DNA of 64,000 nucleotides from Neomesorhizobium albiziae (GCF_900114255.1 NZ_FOSL01000001.1:682001-746000); one strand, 5' to 3'. Shown: positions 53,296 through 63,753, numbered from the stretch's first letter. Translations and numbers: made by a program. The notes: a model not told the origin generated them from the letters alone.

Positions 53296-54930
53296 GTGTC
53301 GCACCAGGTGATGGGATTCCCGGCCGACGTGGTGCGAGACACCGTTCACCACATTCTGTCGTCGCCTGATTTTGGTGCGACAGAGCGGATTCGCAACTTC
53401 CTGAAATACATCATTGAAGAGACACTGGAGGGCCGCGCGGAGCGTATAAAGGCCTACACCATCGCGACATCAGTCTTCGGGCGGGACAAGAATTTCGACC
53501 CCCAGGTCGATTCGATTGTGAGGATTGAGGCGGGCCGCCTTCGACGCACGCTCGAACGTTATTATTTGACCGGCGGACGCGATGACGAGATCCAGATCCG
53601 CATCCCCGTAGGGTCCTATGTGCCTGTCATCATCGGCCGCGAAACCAGTGGGGTCGAGCCTGTGCCTGCCAACGCTGACGCTTCGCAAGCGCGCTTCCAC
53701 AGAGGTCCAGCCATCCTGGTGGAGCCGTTCGAACAGGAAGGGGCCAGCGCTACTCATCCGCACTTCGCCGCCGGCCTGACGCAGTCCCTCGTGGTGCGAC
53801 TCACGCGCTTCACCGGCCTGCGGGTTTATTTTACCAGCTCGCAACCTGAGACGCCTTCAGGCGATCAGCGAGCGACAGCACCAGTACCAGATTATGTGTT
53901 GCGCGGTGTCGTGTCGCTCTCTGCGGACCACCTGAGTGTCGACATCGTGCTCCTGAAAGCACGGTCGGGGCGCACGGTATGGGCCGACAGTTTCGATTCC
54001 GCTTTGCTCCCCGTCGATTTCTTCTCGTTGAGGGATGAGATCGCGAACCGCGTCGCACAGATCATCGCGCAGCCTTACGGGATAATCTTTACCGATACGG
54101 CCAAGGACAGCGATGGCGACCCGCCATCCATGCTGTCAAGCTACAGTTGCGTTCTCTCCTTCTACAAATACTGGAAGACGTTCGATCGGGAAATGATCGC
54201 ACCGACGCGCGATTGCCTGGAACGCACCATCCGTGTTGACCCAAACTATGCGGAGGCCTTTGCCTGCTTGTCCCTGCTATATTCCAACGCGCATCGTTTC
54301 GGTCATTCCCTCGGGCCACTTACCTTTGACCTGCGAGAGCGCGCGCTGGAACTGGCCAACCGCGCGATCGAACTCGCTCCGAATTCAGCCTGGAGCCATT
54401 ATGCACGCTCGGTCGCGCACTGGTTCGCCAATGACGTCGCCACCAGCATCCGAGCCCTGGAGACCGGCAGGCAGCTCAATCCCAACGATACCACCATCCT
54501 TGCTGAACTTGGCCAGCGCTACGCCTTCCTGATGCAGTGGGACAAAGCGGTTCCCTTGCTCGAAACAGCCTTCGACCGCAACCCGGCACAGCCGACGGGC
54601 TATCGCATCGGCATGTTCCTTTACCACCTTGCGCATGGACGGTACCAGGAGGCGCTCCATGAAGGTCGCCGCGTGCTTGCGCCCAGCGTCCTTTATGGCC
54701 ACGTCGCGATTGCCATCGCGGCAGCCGAGCTTGGTCGCAAACAGGAAGCTGTTGAAGCGGTGCGTCGCATCCTTGAAATTGATCCGGCGTATGGTGATCG
54801 TGTCGTTCGTGATCTCGAAAGTCGCAATCTGCACGGCGATCTGATCACGCTGGTTATCCAAGGTCTGCGCAAGGCGGGACTGCGCGGCAGCGAGGTCGAA
54901 GCGCTTCCTGGCGCTCACGTATCAGCATAA
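53296..54930 (+). CDS. TolB-like/TPR protein related to rhizobial adenylate-cyclase regulators
   Basis: This 544-residue protein starts at GTG 53296. A wing-like N-terminal domain (about 10-115, FGATERIRNFLKYIIEE ... IPVGSYVPVI) is typical of proteins that in rhizobia are annotated as class III adenylate cyclase-like. A TolB-N-like region (about 135-270) and TPR repeats (about 300-500) follow. No cyclase catalytic domain is present. There is no signal peptide or membrane helix, so it is probably cytosolic. It may be a regulatory scaffold; its partner is not evident. Confidence 0.75.
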   Translation: MSHQVMGFPADVVRDTVHHILSSPDFGATERIRNFLKYIIEETLEGRAERIKAYTIATSVFGRDKNFDPQVDSIVRIEAGRLRRTLERYYLTGGRDDEIQIRIPVGSYVPVIIGRETSGVEPVPANADASQARFHRGPAILVEPFEQEGASATHPHFAAGLTQSLVVRLTRFTGLRVYFTSSQPETPSGDQRATAPVPDYVLRGVVSLSADHLSVDIVLLKARSGRTVWADSFDSALLPVDFFSLRDEIANRVAQIIAQPYGIIFTDTAKDSDGDPPSMLSSYSCVLSFYKYWKTFDREMIAPTRDCLERTIRVDPNYAEAFACLSLLYSNAHRFGHSLGPLTFDLRERALELANRAIELAPNSAWSHYARSVAHWFANDVATSIRALETGRQLNPNDTTILAELGQRYAFLMQWDKAVPLLETAFDRNPAQPTGYRIGMFLYHLAHGRYQEALHEGRRVLAPSVLYGHVAIAIAAAELGRKQEAVEAVRRILEIDPAYGDRVVRDLESRNLHGDLITLVIQGLRKAGLRGSEVEALPGAHVSA

Positions 54931-55048
54931 GTCGCCGATGACAGCAACGCGATAGGCTGCGCACTACGAGCCGGGGACATAGGTAGGCTCACGGTCGAAC
55001 GTGGCTCAGCGCGCGGGGGCGCGAGCCTCGCGACCCCAAACGTGACAT

Positions 55049-56278
55049 TCAGATATTCGCCGCCCGAATGGCTGACGCCAGATAGGGAAACATCAAGAAT
55101 GCTTTGGTCACAACGGCATTGGCGAGATCAACGAAGAAAGCACCGGCGAGCGTGACCAGCAGGAAAGCCTTCGGCGCAGGACCGAACTTCTTGACGATCT
55201 CATCCATTGTCGCCATCGCAACGGGCATGGAGGAAACCCCGAAGCCAAGAAAGCCGCCTACCGAAACGGCCGCGTCGTAGTCGCGGCCAAGAAGCCGAAA
55301 AAGCACGAAATAGCCGATTGCGAGCGCCAGGGTCAGTTGCAGAGCCAGATTGATAGCGAGCGGGGCGAGAACTGCCGCAACGGCGGAGAGCTTCACGCTC
55401 ATGAGGCTGATGACGAGAAAAAGATTCAAGGCGATGTCACCAGCCTTCTGGACCAGCAGATCATCAACGCGGAAGCGAAGCGCATCGGCGACGTTGGCGA
55501 GTGCGACGCCGACGAGCATCGCAGTCAGGAAGCCTGGCATTATCAAACCGTTTGCTCGTGCCCAGTCGTTCAGCTTGTCACCAACCAGGACTACAATCGA
55601 GAGCAAGAGAAGTGTCCAGAAAAGGGGCTCAAGACCGAAATCTGCAGCAGAGTTGGATCTCTCGGGCGGGGCTGGCGCAGGACCATCCTTCCTGGTCGAG
55701 CCAGGCTGCAAACCGTGCCGTTGAACCAACCAGCCTGTAAATGGCCCGGCAATTAGAGCTCCGCTGATTACGGCGAGGGTCGCCGCGCCGACACCGACGA
55801 CCTGTGCGTTGCCGATACCGACAGCCTCCGCCTCTCTTGCCCACGCCAGAGCTGTTCCCAATCCACCGATGAAAGACAGCCCGCCGGCCAGCAATCCGTA
55901 GATTGGATTGGCCCCCCACGCTGTGGCGACGGCAACACCCACCAGGTTCTGCAGGACGATGAGCAGCACCGTCACTGCACACAATATGACCAGGGGCCTG
56001 CCACCGGCGCGCAACTGGCTGAGCTTTGCTCCCAGACCGATTGTCGCGAAGAAAACCAGCAGCATGACGTCGCGAAGGCGAGTCGCAAACGCGGTGTCGA
56101 TTTTAAAGAAACTGCTCAAGATCAAGACGATTATGGCGACAATGGCTGCGCCAACGACCGCGTTAGGCACAGCGACCCGTTTGAGCAATTGAACGCGCCG
56201 GCGCAGAGACGTTCCGGCGAGTAGAGCAATCAACCCTACTATCAACGTCTCTAGTTCCGAGAGCTCAATCTGAACCAT
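55049..56278 (-). CDS. gltS: Sodium/glutamate symporter, GltS type
   Basis: This 409-residue inner-membrane symporter has 10-11 helices with the glycine-rich reentrant region GLLAGGLSFIGGLGTALAW (about 130) and a matching GGFLGFGVSSMPVA (about 345), the paired signature of the ESS family. It should bring in L-glutamate, and possibly aspartate, with Na+. It is the last gene of a five-gene operon with aspartate 4-decarboxylase, 74 nt downstream. Confidence 0.9.
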   Translation of the reverse strand: MVQIELSELETLIVGLIALLAGTSLRRRVQLLKRVAVPNAVVGAAIVAIIVLILSSFFKIDTAFATRLRDVMLLVFFATIGLGAKLSQLRAGGRPLVILCAVTVLLIVLQNLVGVAVATAWGANPIYGLLAGGLSFIGGLGTALAWAREAEAVGIGNAQVVGVGAATLAVISGALIAGPFTGWLVQRHGLQPGSTRKDGPAPAPPERSNSAADFGLEPLFWTLLLLSIVVLVGDKLNDWARANGLIMPGFLTAMLVGVALANVADALRFRVDDLLVQKAGDIALNLFLVISLMSVKLSAVAAVLAPLAINLALQLTLALAIGYFVLFRLLGRDYDAAVSVGGFLGFGVSSMPVAMATMDEIVKKFGPAPKAFLLVTLAGAFFVDLANAVVTKAFLMFPYLASAIRAANI

Positions 56279-56352
56279 ACATCAGCGCCCCGAGCGAGAT
56301 CTCGCGCCCATGTGCGGATTGGCGCGTTGGCGGGGCTACGGCGAATTCATCT

Positions 56353-57960
56353 TCACTTCCCATGTTTCAATGCGTTGAATGTATCGACGTAACCGCGTCC
56401 GACTGCACGAACCGCCCGCCCGATGTCGTCATAAACGTCGTCTGGCAGATTGGCGAAGGAGACCCGCACGCTCCAGTTGGGGGCATCGAATCCACCGCCA
56501 TTGAGCAACACGATCGAGTGGTCCTCGGCCAGGCGATAGACCAAATCCAGCGGGTGGACATTCTTCTTCAGCCACGCGACCATTTCCTCGCCCTGGTATT
56601 TTCGCAGCCAGAACTCGAAATCGAGCGTTCCATAGTAGCCGGCGAAATTCGCATTCGGCTGGACATCCAGAGGCAGGCCCTCCAGGAGGCTGTCCACCCG
56701 GCGCTTGCAGATATCCATGCAGGCTTTCTGGTAGACCTTTTCCGTATCCATCAATTCGCTCAAGGAGAACATGGTCATCATCACCTGCTGCGGCAGCGAG
56801 AGTCCGGCAGTGTGATTGAGCGCGACGTCCCGGCTGTCGGCCACGATCCGGTCGATCATCTTGAGCTTCCGCGGTTCGAGCGTGATCGCGATATAGCGCT
56901 TGTCGAGCGCCTCTAGCTCTTTGGCGGGTAGCTTGGCGATCAAGTCGTCAAGAATGTTCTTCTCGTTGATGGCAATGACGCCAAGGCGCCATCCGGTGCA
57001 GCCAAAATACTTCGAGTAGGAATAGACGCCGATCGTGTTGTACGGCAACTCCACCATCAGTGAGCGGAAATTCGGAACGAATGTCCCGTAGACATCGTCG
57101 GTAAGCAGAATGAGGTCCGGTCGCTTTGTCTTCACCAGATCGACGATCTTCTTCATCGTCGCGGTATCGATGGCCATCGACGTCGGATTGCCGGGGTTCA
57201 CGACGAAGAATGCCTTGACCTTGGGATCTTCTAGCTTCTTCAATTCCTCGTCGGTGTACTGAAAACGGTTCTCCTGCGGGGCCCTGACATGAACCGCCTT
57301 GAAGGCATAGTCTTCGAGTTCAGCAATCTCGATATATGGTGTGAAGATCGGTGTGCCCATCGCGATCGTGTCGCCCTTCTTGAGGATGCGGTTCGCGATC
57401 AGCGACTTGAAAATGTAACACATGGCGGCGGTGCCACCCTCCACGGCGTAGAGGTCGAATTTTCCCGCTTTTGCGTCGCCGCCCATAGCCCACAGAAGGT
57501 ATTCGTGGGCGACCTTCTCCGCATGAACCAGCATGCGGTCAGGAACTGGATAATTGTCGCCGATAATGGAATCGGTGAGTTCGTGCACGAATGCGTCGGC
57601 ATCAAATCGCATCGCCTTGACGCCATGCTCCACCATCCTCGAAAGGAAGTCGACGCCTGGTGCGTCGGCGCGCTTTGCCAGCCAGCCTTCCAGGCGACCG
57701 ACAATACCGTTCATCTGAGGCATTCCGGCAAGCCCCGCTTTCGGATCGTCCATGGTTCGACGGCTCTCGCTCAGAGCAAACTGGCCGAATAGGAAAAAGG
57801 CTTCCCGTGGAGCGGTGGCAATCCAATTGGGATTGCCGCGTCCAGCGTTGAGAAGAGCATGTGCTGATTTCTGGGCGCTCTGTTTGGCCAGCTTGATCAG
57901 CCCATCCTTGATCTCGAACGGGCTCATTTTCTCGTATTCGCGGTAGTCGACGATCGCCAT
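56353..57960 (-). CDS. asdA: Aspartate 4-decarboxylase (bifunctional aspartate transaminase/decarboxylase)
   Basis: This 535-residue PLP enzyme converts L-aspartate to L-alanine and CO2, with a side transaminase activity. The length matches the family, longer than ordinary aminotransferases. The PLP lysine is in YSYSKYFGCTGWRLG (about 325), and NPGNPTS and TDDVYGTF are the other fold-I landmarks. Decarboxylation consumes a proton inside the cell. Linked to an AspT-type exchanger this becomes an electrogenic and pH-raising cycle, as known in Tetragenococcus. Confidence 0.93.
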   Translation of the reverse strand: MAIVDYREYEKMSPFEIKDGLIKLAKQSAQKSAHALLNAGRGNPNWIATAPREAFFLFGQFALSESRRTMDDPKAGLAGMPQMNGIVGRLEGWLAKRADAPGVDFLSRMVEHGVKAMRFDADAFVHELTDSIIGDNYPVPDRMLVHAEKVAHEYLLWAMGGDAKAGKFDLYAVEGGTAAMCYIFKSLIANRILKKGDTIAMGTPIFTPYIEIAELEDYAFKAVHVRAPQENRFQYTDEELKKLEDPKVKAFFVVNPGNPTSMAIDTATMKKIVDLVKTKRPDLILLTDDVYGTFVPNFRSLMVELPYNTIGVYSYSKYFGCTGWRLGVIAINEKNILDDLIAKLPAKELEALDKRYIAITLEPRKLKMIDRIVADSRDVALNHTAGLSLPQQVMMTMFSLSELMDTEKVYQKACMDICKRRVDSLLEGLPLDVQPNANFAGYYGTLDFEFWLRKYQGEEMVAWLKKNVHPLDLVYRLAEDHSIVLLNGGGFDAPNWSVRVSFANLPDDVYDDIGRAVRAVGRGYVDTFNALKHGK

Positions 57961-58038
57961 GAGATTTCTCCTTCGAATCGAGTTGTGGCTCCTGGAAATG
58001 GGAACCTCGCGATATGCCGACGATCGACGCTCAGAGTG

Positions 58039-59223
58039 TCAGAACTTCACCCTGGCCCCTGCAAGAATGGCAAAACTGTCGTCAAAGTCCGGGGTGTCTT
58101 CGTCGTATGAATAGGACCGCGCGCCCAGGAAGAGCTCGGTCTGTAGGTAGTCCAGATTCTGAACGAATTGAGCACCGAACGAGGTACTGTCGCTCCCCAC
58201 CGCCGCGACGTCCTCTCCAAAATAGGCGTCGACGGAAATAGCGGTTTTGCCGACATCAAAGAAATCGGTCTGGTAGCCCAGCTTGACATAGCCGTAGCGT
58301 CCGTCGGCGATGTCCTCGTCAGAGTAGGCCGCTGCCAGGGTAAGACTCAGGCCGGTCGGCTCATGCAGGAACGAAACCGACCCGTCGTAGAGGGAAACCC
58401 CATCGTCGGGTTGGGAAAAGGCCACCGCGCCCGACACCTTGAAATCGCCGATCGTGTTATCGTACCGGGCAGCGATGTCCCAAACAGTGACGTCCGTCGT
58501 TGTTGGAACCACCTGAGTTCCTACCGACGTGGCGAAGCTGAAGCCCGAGAATTTCGGGGTGTCATAGCGAACGCGCAGCTTGCGGCCAAGGCCATCGAAA
58601 TTGCCGAATGCGTCCTCCACGTGGACGGATGAGAGATCGCCGTCCGCCAGGCGAAAGAACGGTCCCCCGGCCATGTCTGCAACCAGTGAATAGCCGACGA
58701 CGGATGTCCCCGACAGATCCACCTCTGCTGAAGAGTCAGAAGCCATGCTCCCTTGGCCGAGCCATAGCTTCCCGAATGTCTCCGACTCCAGATACGCTTC
58801 CGCCTTGCGAAGCAGATCGGCTTCCCAGTCGAAGTCGTCCCGATTGAGTTGATTGACGTTGTTTGTCGAGTAAGGTGTCCATTCCCATTCGAGATTTCCA
58901 CCGAGCGACAGATCCTCGTTAACGGTTCCGTAGAGCCTCAGGCCGATGCGCGACGACGAATTCCCGTTATCGACGGGAATGTATCCGAGCGTCGAACCGC
59001 CATCGTCGAAGACGAGCACCCCTTTGTTGATCTGCCCGTAGAGCTCGAGGTAGGCATCGTCGTCGCCAACACGCAGTTTGGGGATAAACGTCTTGCGGGG
59101 AGCGCTAGCCGCTTCAGTCGCTACATTCGGGCTCGCAGTCTCCTGTGCGGTGGCCGGCGCTTCGAGTGCTGACAAGGCAAACGGCAGCGTGATAGCTACG
59201 AGCCGGTGGCTATGGCGTCTCAT
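58039..59223 (-). CDS. Outer-membrane porin
   Basis: This 394-residue protein has a signal peptide (ITLPFALSALEAPATA, cleavage near residue 26). Alternating amphipathic strands rich in Gly, Asp, Tyr and Phe end in a C-terminal Phe (GARVKF), the usual beta-barrel assembly signal. It resembles general Gram-negative porins rather than the Omp31/PorB families. It sits between two decarboxylases in the same operon, so it may admit their amino-acid substrates across the outer membrane. Confidence 0.82.
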   Translation of the reverse strand: MRRHSHRLVAITLPFALSALEAPATAQETASPNVATEAASAPRKTFIPKLRVGDDDAYLELYGQINKGVLVFDDGGSTLGYIPVDNGNSSSRIGLRLYGTVNEDLSLGGNLEWEWTPYSTNNVNQLNRDDFDWEADLLRKAEAYLESETFGKLWLGQGSMASDSSAEVDLSGTSVVGYSLVADMAGGPFFRLADGDLSSVHVEDAFGNFDGLGRKLRVRYDTPKFSGFSFATSVGTQVVPTTTDVTVWDIAARYDNTIGDFKVSGAVAFSQPDDGVSLYDGSVSFLHEPTGLSLTLAAAYSDEDIADGRYGYVKLGYQTDFFDVGKTAISVDAYFGEDVAAVGSDSTSFGAQFVQNLDYLQTELFLGARSYSYDEDTPDFDDSFAILAGARVKF

Positions 59224-59293
59224 GGCTTTCGCCTTTCACCTGGGGCGATCTGGGAACCCCAGCGTTGGCGACGAACATCGGGCTTAACTTGCC

Positions 59294-62005
59294 TCAACGC
59301 TTGACCCTCGCCGCGACAGCATCGGGCTTCAGCAGCTTGAGGCCCCGCGCCTTCTCGTATCCGTGGATTTCCTTCACATCGAGCTTGCGCATAAAGTCGA
59401 TCGTTTCCTGCGTCAGCACCTGCCCCGGCACCATTATCGGGAACCCAGGAGGATAGGGGATGACGAAATTCGCCGAGACCATCTCCGGTCCTTCGCTCAG
59501 CCGACGGTCGCACTCCTTGCCAAAGAGAGGGACATATTCGCAAACCGACGGGTCATAAGCGCCAAAGAACGCGGTGCGGATGTCGCCTTCGGGAGTGGTT
59601 CGGCCGGCGTCGCCGCGAAACACCTCGTGAAAACAAGAGAAGTTGGGCAGGTCAGGGACATCGGTCATCAGCGACTTTACCCGCGCCGCAAAGGCTGAGC
59701 GTTCGCCCTCGCCGCCATCGGCCAAGCGCTTCTCGATACTCTCGCAAATCTCGACCAGAACACGCACGAGATGTGCGACATCGCTGCGTGTGTTGTTGAT
59801 GTTCGACTGCAGCAGCACGCTGTTGCGTGAAGTCTTGTTGAGCTGGATGTTGTAGCTGGTCGCCAGGAGGCCTTTGAATTGCGTCCCGTCGAAACCGGCG
59901 GTGCCGCAGACCATCGTCATACGTGTAGGATCGAGGTAGAACTCGTCCTCACGCATCGCCTTCACAACCGCCGCCCAGGTCGCGCCCGGCGTCAGGTAAT
60001 CCGTGAACCCAGATTGCCGATAGGCGTCGGGTATCATTGCATCCGCGCCGAGTACGCGGAAATACTTCGAGATCAGCGGATGGTCGTTCACAGCGCGTCG
60101 GATCTTGAGCGCGATTTCGATCGCATTCATCACCAGCCCGTAGCCTTCGAGTTCCATCTGTCTGCGCGCTACGTCAAGGCTGGCTATCAACTGCTGGTTG
60201 GGACTCGTCGACGCATGGGTGAAAACCGCCTCGTGGAACTGGGCCTCGACGGTGTGGAAATCCACGTCCTTGACCAGCAGCATCGACCCCTGCCGGATCG
60301 CCGACATCGATTTGTGCGTCGAGTTGGTCTGGTAGACGCGCAGCCGCACCTGACGGGGGTCCGGAATCAGGCGCGCGGCCAGCAACGCCTTGTCCGAGGG
60401 CTTGTCGCCCAGTTCCTTGCGCTGCTTCTCGTAAGCCGCGACGGATTCGGGGTTGCGCAGCCATGCCTCGATCTCGACCGCCGCCCCCATTGCAGTGCGC
60501 GGGCGCAGGAATGGAGAGAAACGCGCAAATCCCGACCACGCCTCGTCCCAAAGGAAAATGAGGTCGGGCTTGATGGCAAGGCATTCCTCCATCACCCGCC
60601 TGACATTGTACATGTGCCCATCAAAGGTGCAGTTGGTAAGGTCGAGCAGCTTCACCCGATCGAGCCGCTTCTCAGCCCGCAGCGCGAGCAGCGCGCGCTT
60701 TACCGTTGCAAGCGGCACCGCGCCGTACATCGAATATTCGGTCATCGGAAAGGCTTCGACATAGTAGGGCTGGGCGCCGCTCAGAACCATGCCGTAGTGG
60801 TGCGACTTGTGACAGTTTCGGTCGACCACTGCGATGTCACCAGGCGCCAACAATGCCTGCACTGCCATCTTGTTCGACGTCGACGTGCCGTTCGTCACGA
60901 AGAATACGTGGTCAGCGCCAAAGGCGCGTGCGGCCATCTCCTGTGAGCGCTTTATGTTGCCAGTAGGCTCCAGCAGGCTATCCAGGCCGCCGGTCGTGGC
61001 GCTGCTTTCCGCCAGGAACAGGTTGATGCCGTAAAACTCCCCCATGTCGCGAATCCAGTCCGACTGGAACACCGACTTGCCGCGGGCGATAGGCAGGGCA
61101 TGGAACGTGCCGATTGGCCGGCGGGCGTATCTCTTCAGATTGTCGAAAAAGGGAGTCTCGTAACGAGCCTGCACGCCCTCCAGGACGGCGAGGTGCAATT
61201 CGAGCGGCTCTTCGACTGCATAAAAGATGCGCCGCACCGAGTATGCCGCGGCGTCACCGGCGAGCTTTTCCACCTCACGGTCGGACAATAGATAGATGTC
61301 GAGTTCCGGCCTGATCCTCTTCAGTTCGCGTGCAAGGCGCAGCGCAGAAACGTCCGGTGCTTCAGACGCGCCCAAAGGATCGAGCACGGAACGCAGGACA
61401 GGTGCATCGTGGCGCGAACGGTAGGGGAAACCTTCAGCGAGGACGACCGACGCAATATCGGGGTTCACCGCCGTTGCGCATACCGCATCCTCAAAGGAGC
61501 CGACGAAGATCGGCTCGTAAATGAAAGAATCCTCCGGTCGCCTCAACCTTCGGATCTCCGCGGCGAGCGCTGGCCAACGCGCCGCCGGCTGGCTGTTGAC
61601 ATAAAGCACCTCGAAGTAGGGCCGCCGGGCGCCCGCTTCGCCTGTGGCAGGCGGCATGACGTCCGCCACCTCGCCCGGCGCCATCTCGTCGTGGACATCC
61701 CACTCGGCCGGGCGCCCGCGATAGACACGGGTGAGCAACCCGTTAGAGATACGCCGCGCAAGTTTTGCGGCACCGCCTGCGTCGTCCGTGGCGATGCACT
61801 CGTTCAGCGCTCTCATCAGACGGAGACCCGGATAGGCGTGGTATTCCTCGGTTGCCGATATTGCAGCGACGGCCGCCTCCAGCGCAGCCCGATCGCCTCG
61901 CTTGGCTGCCCAGGCATCCGCTAACGTCGTGATCTCGCGCCAACTGTCGTCGCGCGCGGAATGGATGAGCAGGAACTGATCGATATGTTTGGCTTCGCGC
62001 GACAA
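59294..62005 (-). CDS. Orn/Lys/Arg-type decarboxylase, PLP-dependent
   Basis: This 903-residue protein has a receiver-like wing domain (about 100-290) and a fold-I PLP decarboxylase core. The Schiff-base Lys is in NSTHKSMSA (about 560). FFVTNGTSTSNKMAVQALL and DRNCHKSHHYGMVLSG are diagnostic of the family. A C-terminal domain completes the protein. It is longer than the 710-760 residues usual for inducible LdcC/AdiA enzymes because of an N-terminal extension. It lies between aspT and the porin gene. The substrate cannot be set from sequence; arginine, lysine or ornithine are the family norms. Confidence 0.88.
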   Translation of the reverse strand: MSREAKHIDQFLLIHSARDDSWREITTLADAWAAKRGDRAALEAAVAAISATEEYHAYPGLRLMRALNECIATDDAGGAAKLARRISNGLLTRVYRGRPAEWDVHDEMAPGEVADVMPPATGEAGARRPYFEVLYVNSQPAARWPALAAEIRRLRRPEDSFIYEPIFVGSFEDAVCATAVNPDIASVVLAEGFPYRSRHDAPVLRSVLDPLGASEAPDVSALRLARELKRIRPELDIYLLSDREVEKLAGDAAAYSVRRIFYAVEEPLELHLAVLEGVQARYETPFFDNLKRYARRPIGTFHALPIARGKSVFQSDWIRDMGEFYGINLFLAESSATTGGLDSLLEPTGNIKRSQEMAARAFGADHVFFVTNGTSTSNKMAVQALLAPGDIAVVDRNCHKSHHYGMVLSGAQPYYVEAFPMTEYSMYGAVPLATVKRALLALRAEKRLDRVKLLDLTNCTFDGHMYNVRRVMEECLAIKPDLIFLWDEAWSGFARFSPFLRPRTAMGAAVEIEAWLRNPESVAAYEKQRKELGDKPSDKALLAARLIPDPRQVRLRVYQTNSTHKSMSAIRQGSMLLVKDVDFHTVEAQFHEAVFTHASTSPNQQLIASLDVARRQMELEGYGLVMNAIEIALKIRRAVNDHPLISKYFRVLGADAMIPDAYRQSGFTDYLTPGATWAAVVKAMREDEFYLDPTRMTMVCGTAGFDGTQFKGLLATSYNIQLNKTSRNSVLLQSNINNTRSDVAHLVRVLVEICESIEKRLADGGEGERSAFAARVKSLMTDVPDLPNFSCFHEVFRGDAGRTTPEGDIRTAFFGAYDPSVCEYVPLFGKECDRRLSEGPEMVSANFVIPYPPGFPIMVPGQVLTQETIDFMRKLDVKEIHGYEKARGLKLLKPDAVAARVKR

Positions 62006-62039
62006 GTGTTCTCACTCCATCGAGAAGAAGTCTGATGGG

Positions 62040-63731
62040 TCAAGTCATCAGCAACACGAGGACCATGCCCCAGACCGTCAGCAAGGTGTTTCCCACTGCG
62101 TAAGTGACGGTGTAGCCAAGCCCTGGGATCTGGCTCTTGGCACGGTCGTTGATCATGCCAAGTGAAGCAGTCGTCGTGCGTGCACCAGAGCAGCACCCCA
62201 ACAAGATCGCGGGGTGGAACCGGAACACATACTTGCCCACATACATCGCCAGAACCAACGGCACGGTCGTGGCCACGATACCCCATAGGAAGAGGCTGAA
62301 GCCGAGTTGTTGCAGGCCGGCGACGAAGCCCGGACCTGACGAGATGCCGACTACAGCGATGAATATGTTCAGGCCGACCGAGTTCATGAACCATACCGTC
62401 GACGACGGTATCCGCCCGAAGGTCGGGTGTACCGAACGAAGCCAGCCGAAGACGAGCCCGGAAATGAGCGCGCCTCCCGAAGTGGACAGGGTCAGGGGAA
62501 TGTCGCCGACCTTGTAGACGAAGGCCCCGACAAGCGCGCCGATTGCAATCGCGGCTCCGATGAAGGCGACATCCGCAATATCGCTCGGGCGATCGGCCAC
62601 GCCGATATATTTTGCCGCGGCGCTCGTATCCTGGGTGCGACCCACGATAGTCAGGATATCGCCCCGATGCACCTTGGTGTTCGGCAGGATCGGAATCTCC
62701 GTTGCCGTGGCTCCACGCACAATCTTGCGAAGGAAGACACCGCGCGCCACCGGCTCCACCGCGAGTTCGGCCAGCGTCTTGCCATCCAGCTTCTTGTTGG
62801 TCACCAGTACGTCGACGCCTTCGACTGGCACCGCCAGCAGGTCCCGATCCTCAACTTCCTCGGCCCCCTTGCCAACCAGCGCTACAAGCACTTCGCGGCG
62901 GCCGGCAACGGCTAGAATGTCGCCCGCCTGGATGACGGTATCCGCCGTTGCATCCATGATCCTTCCATCCCGTTGGATGCGTTCGACAAACACCCTCTCG
63001 CCGACGATCCGCGACTCTGCCTCTCGCGCGGTCAGTCCAACGGCCATTCCTCCCTCGCGGACGCGATAGGCCCGCAGTTCGTAGTGGTGCCACGCAGTAC
63101 CGGCACCACCTGCCTCCTTCTTGCCGCCATGCTCTTCCTCGTAGCGTTTGCATTCCGCCTCAAGGTCGATACCAAGCAGTGCCGGCCCAAGCAACGCCAG
63201 CACGATAGCCGAACCCACTGTCCCGAAAATGTAGGTGACGGCATAGGCAACGGGCATTGCATCGAGCAGCCGCTTGGTTTCGTCCGGAGGCAATCCAATG
63301 CGGTTGATCGCGTCGGTGGCCAGGCCCATGGATGCCGAAATCGTTTGTGAGCCGGCATAAAGTCCCGCCGCGGACCCGACGTCATAGCCGGCAATCTTCG
63401 CAGCAAGGAAGGGTACGGCCAGGCAGAAAACGCAGACGACTGCCGCAAACAGAGCCTGCGGTACGCCATCCTTGGCAATGCCTCGGACGAATTGCGGCCC
63501 CACTCCGTAGCCAACCGCGAACAGGAACATCAGGAAGACGGTAGCCTTGAGTGGCGGCGAAATCGTAATGCCGAGCTGACCAATGATAACGGCCGCGATG
63601 AGTGTTGCTGTCACCGCGCCAAGGCCAAGGCCCTTGTAGGTGAAAGAGCCGAAATAATAGCCCAGGGCCAAAGATAGAAAGATGGCGATCTCGGGATAGC
63701 TGCGGAGAGTGTTTGCGAACCAGTCGACCAT
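62040..63731 (-). CDS. aspT: Aspartate:alanine antiporter-like exchanger (AspT family)
   Basis: This 563-residue member of the AAE family has 8-10 membrane helices in two halves (about 1-170 and 390-563), divided by a hydrophilic loop with two TrkA-C (RCK) domains (about 205-375). [15 protein letters not shown] (about 140) and the corresponding C-terminal [14 protein letters not shown] are typical of AspT. It exchanges aspartate for alanine, which together with AsdA gives net export of charge and proton uptake. It is the first gene of the operon. Members also carry other dicarboxylates or amino acids, so the substrates need confirmation. Confidence 0.9.
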   Translation of the reverse strand: MVDWFANTLRSYPEIAIFLSLALGYYFGSFTYKGLGLGAVTATLIAAVIIGQLGITISPPLKATVFLMFLFAVGYGVGPQFVRGIAKDGVPQALFAAVVCVFCLAVPFLAAKIAGYDVGSAAGLYAGSQTISASMGLATDAINRIGLPPDETKRLLDAMPVAYAVTYIFGTVGSAIVLALLGPALLGIDLEAECKRYEEEHGGKKEAGGAGTAWHHYELRAYRVREGGMAVGLTAREAESRIVGERVFVERIQRDGRIMDATADTVIQAGDILAVAGRREVLVALVGKGAEEVEDRDLLAVPVEGVDVLVTNKKLDGKTLAELAVEPVARGVFLRKIVRGATATEIPILPNTKVHRGDILTIVGRTQDTSAAAKYIGVADRPSDIADVAFIGAAIAIGALVGAFVYKVGDIPLTLSTSGGALISGLVFGWLRSVHPTFGRIPSSTVWFMNSVGLNIFIAVVGISSGPGFVAGLQQLGFSLFLWGIVATTVPLVLAMYVGKYVFRFHPAILLGCCSGARTTTASLGMINDRAKSQIPGLGYTVTYAVGNTLLTVWGMVLVLLMT

Positions 63732-63753
63732 GCTGTTACCCGCTCATGTGGCG

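Noticed and set aside
59879-60946. 355-codon plus-strand frame opposite the decarboxylase
   Set aside because: It overlaps conserved PLP-enzyme sequence on the other strand and has no family features.
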